From the NCBI GenBank assembly GCA_963580455.1, contig OY756958.1, forward strand, positions 28,284,501-28,348,500: a stretch of 64,000 nucleotides of DNA. The letters are read 5' to 3'. Within the stretch, counting starts at the first letter, position 1; every line of letters starts with the position of its first letter. Origin of the DNA: Euonymus europaeus. Its lineage: Eukaryota; Streptophyta; Magnoliopsida; Celastrales; Celastraceae. The notes beneath the pieces are model-generated. The model worked only from the letters and a program-made list of their open reading frames with translations. It did no database searches and was not told where the DNA came from. The position numbers and the translations under genes are program-made. Of this stretch, positions 1 to 10,784 are shown one piece after another.

Positions 1-174
1 GATCTGTTGTCATATTTAGAGATTTCTTTAGATTTTGGAGAGACAAATGAAGCATTAAAATTCTAATAACAGTTGCTTGCTTGTCTTCCATCTTATTTGC
101 CACCGAGCAAGGGTTTGAATCTGTACTAAAATTCTGTCTTTTGGTTGATCAATTACAGAAAACGGTTTCCGGGC

Positions 175-3100
175 ATGGAAGTTTTCTCATACAATTTCAC
201 ACCATGCTGTCAAGTTGTCAACTCAAGCTCGAAATTGGTTGAGAAAACCTATTTTTCTCACCAATCAAAGCTCCCTCCTATTGGAAAATTTAGGATTCTG
301 TGTTCTAGCATCGATTCCAGAAGTGGGTCTTTACGTTTTTCAAAAACTAGTAAGCTTTACTTGAAGAATACGAACAATAGTGAAGGTTCTAGGGCCGTCA
401 ATGCCCTTGGAGGGTCTAAAACTATTAATTTGAAGGCATCGAGTGGAAGGTACGATGGATATGTGATTGATGGTGAACAGGGTACAAGTATTTCGGAGAG
501 TGGGGAATCAGTCTCTAAGGTTTTGATTCAAGGACTGCCAGATGAATCCAGTGGCGAGTGTTGTGCTTCTGTAAGTAGTTCTTTTTGGGAGTGGAAGCCT
601 AAACTTACTGTGCATTATGAAAAAGCTGGATGTGAGAATGTGAAGTCACCACCAGTGCTGTTTCTTCCTGGATTTGGTGTCGGCTCCTTTCATTATGAGA
701 AGCAATTGAAGGATTTAGGCCGTGATTATAGAGTCTGGGCAATTGATTTTCTTGGGCAGGGTATGTCATTGCCAAATGAGGATCCCACTCCACGATCCAA
801 GGAAAATGTTGTTTCTGCAGAGGAGGATATGTTATGGGGCTTCGGAGAGGAAACTGAAACTTGGGCTAATGAGCTTGTTTACTCAATCGATTTATGGCAG
901 GATCAAGTTTGCAATTTCATAGAACAGGTTTTAATTGTTTCCTGTGCTCCAATTTTTACAGCATGCTGGCATCATTTATAGTGATTGGTGCCTTGTTGAT
1001 ATATGATTACTGCTTAATCTATCCAATTTGGTGTTTGTTTATATATCTACTAAACTCGTCTGAAGGGATTTGAAAAGGTGATAAATTTTGCATCATGTAA
1101 CTTAGTCTATTTCAGTATGGGTTGTACTTTTAAAAATATAGGTGCGCAAAGAAGTTTGAAAGGATTTCAGCATACCGGAACAGAATGTGAAGTAACTTGC
1201 TCTCGTCCTTCAATCCCTGTCCTTGCCCTCGTTAAATTTTGGGTGAATCGGAGTTTCGTTAATTATGAAAATCAACATCATCTATCTGTTATTTATGTCT
1301 TATCATTATATTAAAAACATAATTAGGCATTTTTTTTCCAGATGAATGAATTACCAAGTAAGTCTATAAACTGCCCAAATTACTCTAGTTCTTCCTTCAC
1401 AGGTCATCGGCGAACCGGTTTATATTGTGGGGAACTCACTAGGAGGATTTGTTGCTTTATACTTTGGAGCATGCCACCCTGAATTGGTGAAGGGTGTTAC
1501 ATTGCTTAATGCAACCCCTTTTTGGGGTATTTTGCCTAATCCTACACGATCTCCGCAACTGGCTCGGATGTTAGCATGGTCAGGAACGTTTCCTTTATCC
1601 GAAGGTGTGAGAAAGCTCACAGAACTCCTGTAAGTTTTGATTGTTAAGTACATAGGACCTCATTTTTCATAGTCTTTCAAGTCAAATGCCAATTTATTCA
1701 ATTGAAGTATTTTCTCTGAAAAATGGAAAATCGGTGTCCTCTATTTATTTGGAAAATGGAAATGTTAAAAATTTAATTAGAAGCCTTTACTTTGGCCATT
1801 CCACTACAAGCAAAGGAAGGAGGAAAAAGATGAAAATAATGGGAATGTCAAGAGTTGGGACAATCTTAGAACTTTAAAGATTTAGTAACTTTTACATTAA
1901 AAGGATCAACCTATTGAATTTGTTCTGATTTTTTTAATGGAAAACAATCTTTTGCATTTGTGTCATCTAAGGCCATTGATGTTTTAATCAAACTGGTACA
2001 GTTTCTTATTATGTTTTTTTTCTTTCTTTATAGTTGGCAGAAAATAAGCGACCCTAGAAGTATTGCAGAGGTACTTAAACAGGTTTATGCAGATCATTCT
2101 ACAAATGTTGACAAAGTCTTTTCTCGTATTCTTGAGACAACGCAACATCCTGCTGCCGCTGCTTCACTTGCCTCAATTTTGCTTGCTCCTCAAGGGAGAT
2201 TATCCTTCGGGGAGTCCTTATCTAGGTAGATGGTTAAAAATCTATAAATGATGCCGATATTTCATGTGAATTCTCTGTTTTTAGGCTTTTCATCAAGTAC
2301 TTTGATTTTATATTTGCAGGTGTAAAGCAACCAATATTCCCATCTGTCTCATGTACGGAAAAGAGGACCCCTGGGTGAGACCTTTGTTGGGCCGTCAGGT
2401 GAAATGGCAGCTGCCTGAAGCCCCATATTATGAGATCAGCCCTGCAGGCCACTGCCCTCATGATGAAGTTCCTGAGGTATGCAGATTTTTCGTATTACCT
2501 TAACATTTTTTGACTGCCTATTGTGTTGTTAGTTTTTCTCATTAAATATAATTGACGCAATGTTTGCTTTTATACTTGTGGCTCTTTGAATATAATGTAG
2601 AATATATAGTTTATTCTTGTCTTTCGTTCATGGAGCTCGGTGCAAAATTAGAATTTGATACAAGTTGTCTTAAAAGGAGAAAAGTGAAATTTAGTGTTGA
2701 CAGGTGACTGACTGATTATCTGAGTGGTAAATTCTGGCGACTTACGCTGTAGCATAAGTGCATTTTTATGGTGAATAAGAATATATATATATATACAGAG
2801 AAGATGCATGAAGAAAACCTTGTTTTCGGATATTTCTTAGTAGTATTTCCCTTGCTACACTCCAAATGCCACCCACAAAGAGTTAATGCAGGATTTTCTT
2901 GGATTCCTATTTTGATTAGACAGCTAAAGCATACAACTTCTTAGCCTTTTTAAAATTATTGCATAAAATGCAAGATTTACATCAAGCATAGTTAGCCATC
3001 CTGCTACTAGTAGATAGATCTCTCTGATTAACCAAGTTAAAAAGCTCTGCTTAGGAACAGCTCTTGAAAGCCGTAAAAAGTCTGCACCAGTGAACTTATG

Positions 3101-3832
3101 ATTGCTTTCCATGCTGTGCTTTCCAACTTTCATTTACTGTTAACTTCTTAGCTTTTAAGATTCCCTCTATGAATTAAGGGTCAAATTACTTGCCAATTTT
3201 TATTGATTGCTTTTCCACGTCATCTTGTGAGATTGCAATAAGCCTTGGCCAATTTTCATTTGAATGGTATTACTTAACCCTAACACTGTATTGTTTCGAC
3301 AGACGACGAGTGGTAAGCTACGTTTTAGTTTCTCTAGATTTGTGCGAATGATCACTCCATAACGGAGGTACCTTTGACGGCATAAGTCCTATTTTGGTGA
3401 TTGTGTCAACTGTAAGAAATTTGAAAGTCGCAAGTCGTTGGGTGGGTAAAGATTCGGGTAGAAACATGTGATTGAATTTGTGTTTCACTCTTTAAATTCA
3501 GGCGTTTCTGTTGCCAATAATCCAACCTTTTTACCTTTTGCTAATTCTGTTTTGGCTATGTCGCTCTTATTAACGCAGTCATCTTTATTCAGGTTGTGAA
3601 TTATTTACTGCGGGGATGGATTGAAAACCTGGAATCCCAGGGCTTGGTTGCATTGCCGTTACTTGATGGTGCTGAAAGTGGCCAGCATACCATTGCTAGA
3701 GAATTGGAATTTGTGAGAGAAGGATCACGGAAATCGGTGAACGTACGGTTCCTCGGATCCAGTTTCTCAATCTGGAATAGCATAAGGTCAATCTTCCAGT
3801 CTCGTTTTGGAAAATTAGAAACCAAATCATGA
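175..3832 (+). CDS. PPH: Pheophytinase, chloroplast alpha/beta hydrolase
   Basis: Pheophytinase removes the phytol tail from pheophytin during chlorophyll breakdown in senescing chloroplasts. Exons: 175-927, 1403-1629, 2034-2225, 2320-2476, 3593-3832. All have GT-AG borders and phases close to 522 residues; the Arabidopsis protein is about 484. Seen in the protein: a Ser-rich N-terminus without acidic clusters (likely plastid transit peptide), VLFLPGFGVGSFHYEKQL for the oxyanion region, the nucleophile elbow GNSLGG with Ser263, an acid candidate Asp407 in YGKEDPW, and His435 in SPAGHCPH. The start is the first in-frame ATG; TTACAG at 152-157 may end a 5' UTR intron. A MULE begins 100 bp after the stop codon, so the 3' UTR or polyadenylation signal may be affected. 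Family assignment rests on the motif set and overall similarity to PPH as I know it; it is firm. Confidence 0.93.
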
Positions 3833-3922
3833 CTGCTTATCCTAGTTGGTTCCCCCAGAAAAAGGAAGGTCATCTTTGTCCATAACATAAATTTTACTTT
3901 AAAATGTTTATTTCCTTCCCCT

Positions 3923-3931
3923 GTTTTCCTC
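3923..3931. repeat. MULE target-site duplication, left copy
   Basis: GTTTTCCTC directly abuts the first base of the left inverted repeat. It matches the copy at 8271-8279 at all nine positions. Confidence 0.93.
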
Positions 3932-4020
3932 GGATCCGGGGGTCGTCCTGTTGTGGTCGTCCAGTGTCTTCGTCCAGTGTTAATTGTTGACCATCAGATC
4001 TGCTGTTTTTAATCCAATGG
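3932..4020 (+). repeat. MULE left terminal inverted repeat
   Basis: It starts GGATCCGGGGGTCGTCC. The motif TCGTCC occurs three times within the first 46 bp, in GTCGTCCTG, GTCGTCCAGTG and TTCGTCCAGTG, so repeated transposase-binding sites are plausible. It pairs with 8182-8270 with two mismatches. Confidence 0.92.
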
Positions 4021-4280
4021 TTGAGATTGTCTAACACAGACATGTGCTATAAAATAAAAAAACACACTCTCTCTCCCCATTCTCTCTCTCTCTCTCCCTC
4101 TTTTCTCTTGCTATTCTCTCTGCAAATTCATTTTTCCTCTGCAAATTTGAGACTTCGATTCTCTCCATGAAGCCTCCATTGAAAGAGCAGTGGACAAATT
4201 CATTTTTCCTCTGCAAATTAGAGACTTTGATTCGTTCTTAGTGGTCTTGAAAAAGGGACAAAATCGAAACTTCATCAACA

Positions 4281-4395
4281 ATTGTGGAGCCAAAGTCGAA
4301 GTCACCGAATAAGGAGACGATTGTGGATCCAAATTAAAAGTCGCCGAAGAAGGAGACAATTGTGGAGCCAAATTCAAAGTCGCCGAAGAAGGAGC
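4281..4395 (+). repeat. Imperfect ~45 bp tandem repeats inside the MULE
   Basis: About two and a half copies of a unit containing GGAGACRATTGTGGA.CCAAA and AAGTCGCCGAAGAAGGAG. It lies in the non-coding 3' half of the element, between the left terminal repeat and the end of the transposase gene. Confidence 0.7.
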
Positions 4396-4841
4396 AGCTG
4401 GAGACATCGCATCGTCGCCGAAGGAGACACGTTAGGGTTTTGATTGTCGGGCTTTTTAAAGCTCTTGAAGAATATGGAGACTTAAAAAGCTCTTGAAGAA
4501 GTAACAGCTGCTGTTGTTTTTGGCGAATGAATAGATTGAAACAATTGAATTGCGAGGATTGATAAATATTGAGATTCTGTGAAATTACAGAGTTTGGTTT
4601 TGGTTTCTGTTTCAAATGACAATCTGAATTTGTGTATTTTTTTAGGAGCTCCCTGACTTCACTGAATGTGAATTTGTGATTTTGGTGATTTTTTTCATCA
4701 TGTATTGTAATTCTTGGATGACTGCTTAACATTGTGGTGGTTTATTCATATTGTACTGGATTTGGATTTGCTGAGATATATGTAAAGTGATGGTTGGGTT
4801 ATTTGGCACATATATAAACTGCCAATTGCTCTCTTTTTTTC

Positions 4842-4938
4842 CTGGCAAACTAAACAACAAATATATGGAGCAACAAACCACTTTCATTTTTCTGGCAAAC
4901 TAAACAACAAATATATGGAGCAACAAACCACTTTCATT
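4842..4938 (+). repeat. 50 bp tandem duplication in MULE
   Basis: Two near-identical copies start at 4842 and 4892, each beginning CTGGCAAACTAAACAACAAA. This is non-coding MULE sequence downstream of the transposase gene. Confidence 0.88.
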
Positions 4939-5298
4939 GCTTCTTTCATTGACACACGAACAAACTTCAATGGATGATTAGATTCAATATATACATCTAC
5001 AAAACTGCAGAGTTAATATTCATCATTTGCAGAGTCAATATAGATTATGAGCAGTAGCATCATTTCCAGGAAGTGCATCTTTCATCGTAGTAGCATCAAC
5101 AGGCAGTGTAGCATTTCCAAAGACATCATAAGCAGCTATTCTATATCCAGGCAGTGTAACATTCATCACAGTAGCATTTTCAGTCATGGTATCATATTCA
5201 GGCAGTGCATAATTTCTATAGGCATCATAAGCAGTTGTTCCATAGGCATCATAAGCACCATATTCATGGAGTCCATAAGACAAGGCACCATAGTCATG

Positions 5299-5475
5299 CT
5301 GTACATAAGGAGCTGGATGTGGAATTGGATGTTGAGCTAGACGCTGTACATAAGGAGCTGGATGTGGAATTACATGTTGAGCTGGATGCTGTACATAAGG
5401 AGCTGGATGTGGAGTTAGATGCTGAGCTGGATGCTGTGCAGAAGGAGCTGGATGTGGAGTTGGATGTTGTGAAGT
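5299..5475 (-). repeat. 45 bp coding tandem repeat, transposase tail
   Basis: Units start at 5299, 5344, 5389 and 5434, with a period of exactly 45 bp. On the minus strand each encodes a 15-residue His/Pro/Gln-rich repeat of the form HPAPYVQHPAQH. The period is a multiple of three, so copy-number changes keep the frame. Confidence 0.88.
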
Positions 5476-5513
5476 AGATATTATCTGAACACACATTTTA
5501 AAAACTTAGCATC

Positions 5514-5582
5514 AAATATAATAATAGGAGCATATGCTAATCAGTAAAATATAATAATAGGAGCATATGCTAATCAGTAAAA
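5514..5582. repeat. 33 bp tandem duplication in a MULE intron
   Basis: Two copies of a 33 bp unit containing AATAGGAGCATATGCTAATC lie between the two last predicted transposase exons. Confidence 0.85.
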
Positions 5583-8181
5583 TACTTACCACTTCTTGAT
5601 TTGGCACCGAATTGAGGTCAAAGGTGGGTGGTTCCTGTAAATGAACACTGTCTCCTATATGTGGGCTCGAACAACCCTGGTATAAGTGTGAAAAAATTCA
5701 TTAAATGATGGAAATGCATTAATTTCATTAAACAAAATTCTCAAGTTGCATCATTATTACCTTGTTAACACTGGAAGTTTTTTTCTTCTTCTTCGTACGG
5801 GTCTCATGTTGCCGTTTGATTCTTCTCTTTTCCTTTCGACCATCCTTCTTCTTCAATCCTTTGATGTTTTCCATATGACTATTAATTTTAGTTTCAAGCA
5901 CTTTTTCAGCAACAACTTCCATTCCCATTGTAAAATCTTCAAGTTTCTTATTGCACTCACTTATCATTGATTCCATAATCTTACGAGACTCTTTGTTCAT
6001 TGAAGCTTGATATGTTAATCGTAGGAGTTGTGATTGAACTCTTCGAATCCAATCTTTACAATCTTCTTCGTCATTGGGCTTCCCTTCATCTAACACAATC
6101 CGACTCTTGACAACTCTCGTAAGTCTATTGCAAATATATTTTTCTGAAATTTTTGTAATATTGAGACGACTAAGCACTCTCAATATGTGACAACACAACA
6201 TTCCCTCACTCTCAAATTTCTTACAACTGCATGTCATCACATCTTTGTTAGTGTCACAAAAAACTTGCTATTCTTTCTCTTTCTTCCAATGTGGAGCAAC
6301 AATATATATGTTGGTTTCTTGTAATTCATGCTTCACTATATATGAATCAACACACCCGTACTCCTCCTTGAATAGATGAAAATTTCTAGGAGTATACCTC
6401 TTCGAAACTTGTTTTAGGATCGGAGACTTGGAGAAACCTAAAGAAGGCTCATTTTCTCTCATCTTGAATTCAGACTCCAACTCCTTATTTCTCTTTTGCT
6501 CCAATACTCTATCAAAATGCTTGAAGAAATCACCAACACTCAAAGTGCTTTTCAAATAATCTTTCAAATCACTATTGACACTCCCACTCATTTGTGTGCT
6601 TCGAATGCCCAATGTGAAAGAATTTTTCATATAGGCCTTAGCCCATTTCTCCTTTTTTCCATAAATACGAGTCAACCAACTGTTATCCACTAAATTGTAA
6701 TCATCAAGCATTTTTTTCCACTTACTTTCGAATTCCTCCACATCTTCATATTCGTATATGCACTTATTAAAATCTGTGAGAAACGGAGACTTATTTCTCA
6801 TGTAACACCCAAGATGCTTCAATGCATTTTGTCTAATGTGCCAAGTACACAACCCATGAGATACTTTCGGCCATTCACTCTCTAAGGCACTTGTCATAGC
6901 AGCATCCTGATCCGTAAATATTGTAAGAGGCTCTTTACCCCCATGTGCATTCACAAAAGTGTTGAAAAGCCATTTGAAAGATTCAGCCGTCTCATCATAC
7001 AAAAGTGCAGCTCCAAAAATCACAATTTGTCTATGGTGGTTATATCCAGTAAACAACCCTAATGGTCTTTTCCCCTCGTTAGTATCGAAAGTGGTATCAA
7101 AAGTTACAACATCACCAAAAGCAACATAATCATCCACCATTTTCGCATCAGCCCAAATAAATTAGTTATCTGATCAACACTATCAAGCTGCAGAGCATAA
7201 TAAAACTTAGGATCACTCATATTCTGCTTTTCAAAATAAGTGAAAATGCTGCCAAGCTCCCCATGAGCCATATCTCTTTTCCTTCTTGATCTTAAATATG
7301 ATTTCTGGTCTTCAATAACAAACCCGAGCTTTGCCATACCTCCTGCTTCCCTGCTCATTAATTCTTGGGTTACTTTAGGAGTAAGCCCTGAATCATGAGC
7401 CAAATCAATTGCAAATGCGTGAGCCGTAGTGAGCTCTCTATGCGATCTAAGCATGTGAGTAGTTGTCGGAGGTTGTAACTCATGATTATGCTCCTCCACA
7501 AACTCTTTCACTACATATCTCTGTCTGTTTTTATCTAAAAACACTTTTAGCCTCACTTTGCAATCAGTCCTTGAAGCCGAATGTGGGCGAATCATGTCAT
7601 CATCATCTTTGTTGACTCTCTTTTTACCCTCCTTAGAGCACACAAATAATTTACTAGTAATAATTCCAGTTTTTTTGTCCTTGTTCTCATACTCTTTTCT
7701 AACACCAAAACCCCTTTTTTTGAATAAGATTTCCAGAATTGAAATGCATCATCTACTGTGAAAAATTCCATACCAATCTTTGGTATCCAATCTTGCTCAT
7801 CATCCATTGCTAGAGGACTACCATCAAGAGGACCTTCCATAATCGATTGGTGACCTACAACAATATCAATGACAACAAATTGCAAATCAGTATAAAAAAA
7901 TTGGTTACCAGTAACAAGACCAAATACCAAAGAGAACAAATTGCAATTCAATAATCAATTTACGTAAATCAATAATTTATTTACCTTCAAATTAAGTTGA
8001 ATAGAAATCTGGGTTGATGGCTTTATGACTTTAATATTTGCGTAAATCCAAAAAAGAAATCTGGTTTTCCTTCGGAGTAAAGAGAAGACAAAAGTCTTGG
8101 AATGGGAGGTTTTGAGGTCAAATATTCCCGCCCAAACAAAATAGTGAATTTGGGTAGAAAAAGTGACTTGATTAATTTGAC

Positions 8182-8270
8182 CCGTTGGATTAAAAGCAGC
8201 AGATCTGATGGTCAACAATTAACACTGGACGAAGACACTGGACGACCACAACAGGACGACCCCCGGATCC
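8182..8270 (-). repeat. MULE right terminal inverted repeat
   Basis: This is the reverse complement of 3932-4020 with two mismatches, both in the innermost 15 bp. It is also the promoter side of the minus-strand transposase gene. Confidence 0.92.
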
Positions 8271-8279
8271 GTTTTCCTC
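8271..8279. repeat. MULE target-site duplication, right copy
   Basis: GTTTTCCTC directly follows the last base of the right inverted repeat. It is identical to 3923-3931. Confidence 0.93.
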
Positions 8280-8429
8280 TCCTTGTCTCAGGTTGGACGT
8301 CTCCATTCCTGTGCAGGTGAATGTATCATAATTTTGAATCTAATATCTAATATTAAAAAAAAATCATACAAATTAGAAAAATATTAAAAAAAAATGTGAT
8401 AAATGCGTCACACCTCACAAATCATATAC

Positions 8430-9440
8430 TCCATGCAGTGTTGCACAAGGCCACAGTCATGCAATTATCCCTTCTTCATTCAAGAGGTTTCCACATGGCT
8501 TTTGTGAATAACCAGTTCAATCACCAGCGCCTAATTAGCTCCAAAGGAGAGGACTTCATCAAGTGCCTGCCCAATTTCTGGTTCGAGTCTATACCCGACG
8601 GTTTGCTCCGTCCGACCCAAATGGCACCCAAGATATTAATTTGCTTAGCGATTTGGCCTGTAAATATATGATAATCTTATTTAAGGAGTTTATTGGTAAG
8701 CTCAGGGACGGAACTACACTGGTGCCATAAGGGGCATTGCCCCCCCTTAGATTTTGAAAAAAAAAAACCATATATATATAGAGAGAGAGAGGATACACGT
8801 AGCGCACACTGAATGTTTCACCGCAAGGAACACTAACACCTATTGCCTGTAAGATCTCACAATCGACATACTAAATTTGTAATTTTTGTCAGAATGGAGT
8901 TTACTGCTCTCTCCTCTGTCTCATCATTTTTGACTGTTTTCCAAGCCCAATAAAAGTTATGATATTGCCCGATGTTTTCATCTCAGGCATTTGTGCAAAT
9001 AAATGAAAGCTTACCCTTGCCATCATAGCTGGATTGCTGCTTTCAAAAGGACTCTGTATGAAGAGTTATATTCTCATCCAGGTAAGGCTAAAGCATATCC
9101 AGAAGGAAAAAAATAATGACAAGAACATGGAGATACCTTTTCGGCCCAAAAATTAAATTTCTTTTATAGTAAATACCGCTAAAAAAGAATCTGAGGTCCC
9201 CTCGTGTGAGTTCCTGGTTCCGTCCCCAAGTAAGCTTATTCTCCTCCTGATGTGCCTCCGGTCACTTGCGTTATCCCTTGATGGGTTCGTGGCTTTTGGG
9301 CTTAAGGCCGCTCAAGAACTTGGGATATTGGGCCTTGCTTTCTGGACTGCATCTGCTTGTGGGTTATTGGGTTACATGCTGTATCCTGAACCACTCAAGA
9401 GAGGCCTTATTCCATTTAAAGATGCCTCTGTTTACTATTA
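8430..9440 (+). pseudogene. UGT85-type glycosyltransferase pseudogene, N-terminal fragments
   Basis: Two collinear fragments resemble the N-terminal half of family-1 UDP-glycosyltransferases of the UGT85 type. 8430-8702 reads [20 protein letters not shown] and later FESIPDGL, then continues in another frame as [13 protein letters not shown]. 9237-9440 reads PPVTC, changes frame, then DGFVAFGLKAAQELG, FWTASACG and RGLIPFKDAS. The segment that should hold the first conserved loop after HAV is deleted, there are at least two frameshifts, and the whole C-terminal half with the UDP-sugar-binding PSPG box is missing. A hAT-like element sits between the fragments at the KEFIGKL position. It cannot encode an enzyme. 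Confidence 0.85.
8703..9228. mobile_element. Non-autonomous hAT-like element in the UGT pseudogene
   Basis: A 526 bp insert with short terminal inverted repeats: CAGGGACGGAAC at the left, and the reverse complement TGGGGACGGAAC at the right, matching at 10 of 12. It is flanked by GGTAAGCT (8695-8702) and AGTAAGCT (9229-9236), an 8 bp target duplication with one mismatch. The 8 bp duplication and the CAGGG(A/G)CGGA start are typical of plant hAT elements. There is no coding capacity inside. Removing it joins the two UGT fragments at the expected place. Confidence 0.75.
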
Positions 9441-9761
9441 TTACTATTTACTAAGCAAAGTTTTTTTAAAATTACTTTATCTTGATGTAGTCATGAACTA
9501 GCCAATTGATCCGCTTTCGCTCTGTGTTACTTTCTCAGATAACTCTCATACTCGTATTCATAATGATAAAAAAAAAATCAACGGCATTGGGTGCTCATCT
9601 TTTACTCCTCGCATCGTGCGGTTGGGTGCACATTACAATACACCCAAGAATCAGATATTCACATGTCCCTTCATCAAGTCAACAAAGACATCTATTTATC
9701 AGCCCGTCATTCACAAACAGGACAAGAAAATCTCAGTGAAAAAAGAAAAGAAAAAAATAAG

Positions 9762-10784
9762 ATGGAGTGGACGGAGTTGCACCAATTCGCGAGTGTCTGG
9801 CTAACAGCAATCGCAGCTCTATCCTTTTGCTACAAAATTAGCAAGACAGTCCCTCCAGGCCTCAGCAGACTCAACTTGGTTGTACTCCCGATTGTATGTC
9901 TCTTCCTCTACCTCCCACTCACTCTCTCCTCTCCTCATCTTGGTGGCACCACCGCTTTCTTCCTTGCTTGGCTTGCCAATTTCAAGCTCCTCCTCTTCGC
10001 TTTCAATCAAGGACCACTTTCCTCCGACCCCTCAGTCTCTCCCCCTCTCTTTGTGGCACTCGCTTGCCTGCCCATCAAAATCCAACAAACCCCAAACTCG
10101 AAACCCAGAGAAGCTCCTTTTCCTTTCGTTAACTACGCTATTAAACTTCTAATTCTGCTTCTCTTCGTGCGGGTCTATGATTACAGCGACCACATACATC
10201 CCAAGATTTTGCTGTTATTGTATGCTTTTCACATTTACTTTCTGCTTGAAATCATACTAGCAGTGAGTGCTACCATGGCTCGATCCTTCCTGGGTGTGGA
10301 GATCGAGCCGCAGTTCGACCGACCGTTCCTCGCGACGTCATTGCAAGACTTCTGGGGGAAGAGGTGGAATCTGATGGTGCCGGGGATCTTACGTCCCACG
10401 GTGTACGTGCCGACCGTCAAAATGTGTTCGCGTTTGATTGGGAGAGAGTGGGCTCCACTGCCAGGAATGTTTGCGACATTTGTGGTATCGGGTGTGATGC
10501 ACGAACTCATGTTCTACTACCTGGGCCGTGTGAAGCCCACTTGGGAGGTGGGCTGTTTTTTTCTTCTACATGGGATTTGTTCGACGATTGAGATTGCTTT
10601 GAAGAAGGCTCTTGATGAACGGTGGAGATTCTCCAGGCTGATATCAGGGCCCTTGACCATTGGATTCGTGATAGGTACCGCGATTTGGCTCTTCTTTCCA
10701 GCGTTCGGGAAGTCTAAGATTGACGTCAGGGCGTTTGAAGAGTACGCCGCAATAGGCGCGTTTCTAAAAAAAATGTTACATTGA
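9762..10784 (+). CDS. ASAT1: Membrane-bound sterol/wax O-acyltransferase (ASAT1-like)
   Basis: An intronless gene for 340 residues, in the family that includes plant acyl-CoA:sterol acyltransferase 1 and jojoba-type long-chain-alcohol O-fatty-acyltransferases. These membrane enzymes transfer an acyl group from acyl-CoA to a sterol or fatty alcohol, making storage or surface esters. Seen: about seven to eight hydrophobic segments across the protein, the wax-synthase domain signature with SLQDFWGKRWN, and the probable catalytic His247 in SGVMHELMFYYLG. The ATG at 9762 matches the family N-terminus MEWTELHQF; the open frame upstream has no family similarity. Sterol versus alcohol preference cannot be read from sequence. 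I favour ASAT1 because its Arabidopsis locus lies near the homologues of the neighbouring kinase and carboxypeptidase genes. Confidence 0.88.
   Translation: MEWTELHQFASVWLTAIAALSFCYKISKTVPPGLSRLNLVVLPIVCLFLYLPLTLSSPHLGGTTAFFLAWLANFKLLLFAFNQGPLSSDPSVSPPLFVALACLPIKIQQTPNSKPREAPFPFVNYAIKLLILLLFVRVYDYSDHIHPKILLLLYAFHIYFLLEIILAVSATMARSFLGVEIEPQFDRPFLATSLQDFWGKRWNLMVPGILRPTVYVPTVKMCSRLIGREWAPLPGMFATFVVSGVMHELMFYYLGRVKPTWEVGCFFLLHGICSTIEIALKKALDERWRFSRLISGPLTIGFVIGTAIWLFFPAFGKSKIDVRAFEEYAAIGAFLKKMLH

Larger units (their letters stand above)
5035..7840 (-). pseudogene. FAR1-like MULE transposase, two frameshifts and one stop
   Basis: Minus-strand gene starting at the ATG at 7840. Domain order: an N-terminal FAR1-type zinc DNA-binding region (about 7760-7480, ending in EFVEEHNHEL), the MULE DDE transposase (7160-6270, with VVTFDTTFDTN, IFTDQDAAM and CTWHIRQN), a SWIM finger (6240-6180, CSCKKFESEG then CCHIL), a basic linker, then a His/Pro-rich tail. 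The reading frame is lost by a one-base deletion in the A/G run near 7705-7715, by another in the T run near 7160 within what should read LFWADAK, and by an in-frame TAG at 6268-6270. The tail is probably spliced: donor after 5761, small exon about 5589-5680, last exon from about 5485. As it stands no full transposase can be made. Domesticated FAR1/FHY3 genes share this architecture, but the terminal repeats show this copy is a transposon. Confidence 0.88.
3932..8270 (-). mobile_element. FAR1-type Mutator-like element (MULE), complete ends
   Basis: The element is 4339 bp, bounded by terminal inverted repeats of 89 bp (3932-4020 and 8182-8270). The outer 74 bp are identical and only two mismatches lie further in. 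It is flanked by a perfect 9 bp direct repeat, GTTTTCCTC, at 3923-3931 and 8271-8279. A 9 bp target duplication with long inverted repeats is diagnostic of the Mutator superfamily. A minus-strand gene inside shows the FAR1 DNA-binding, MULE transposase and SWIM zinc-finger order. The near-identical ends and intact target site argue for a recent insertion. The element lies between PPH and a UGT pseudogene. Confidence 0.95.

Noticed and set aside
5047..5494. Several open frames on both strands over the 45 bp repeat
   Set aside because: Repeats with a period divisible by three keep many frames open; only the minus-strand His/Pro frame joins the transposase.
7104..7951. Programmed frameshifting in the MULE transposase
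   Set aside because: Two separate shifts plus an in-frame stop are better explained by decay or homopolymer errors; no known FAR1-type element uses frameshifting.
9591..9761. N-terminal extension of the sterol acyltransferase frame
   Set aside because: The upstream open frame lacks family similarity, and MEWTELHQF at 9762 matches the usual family start.
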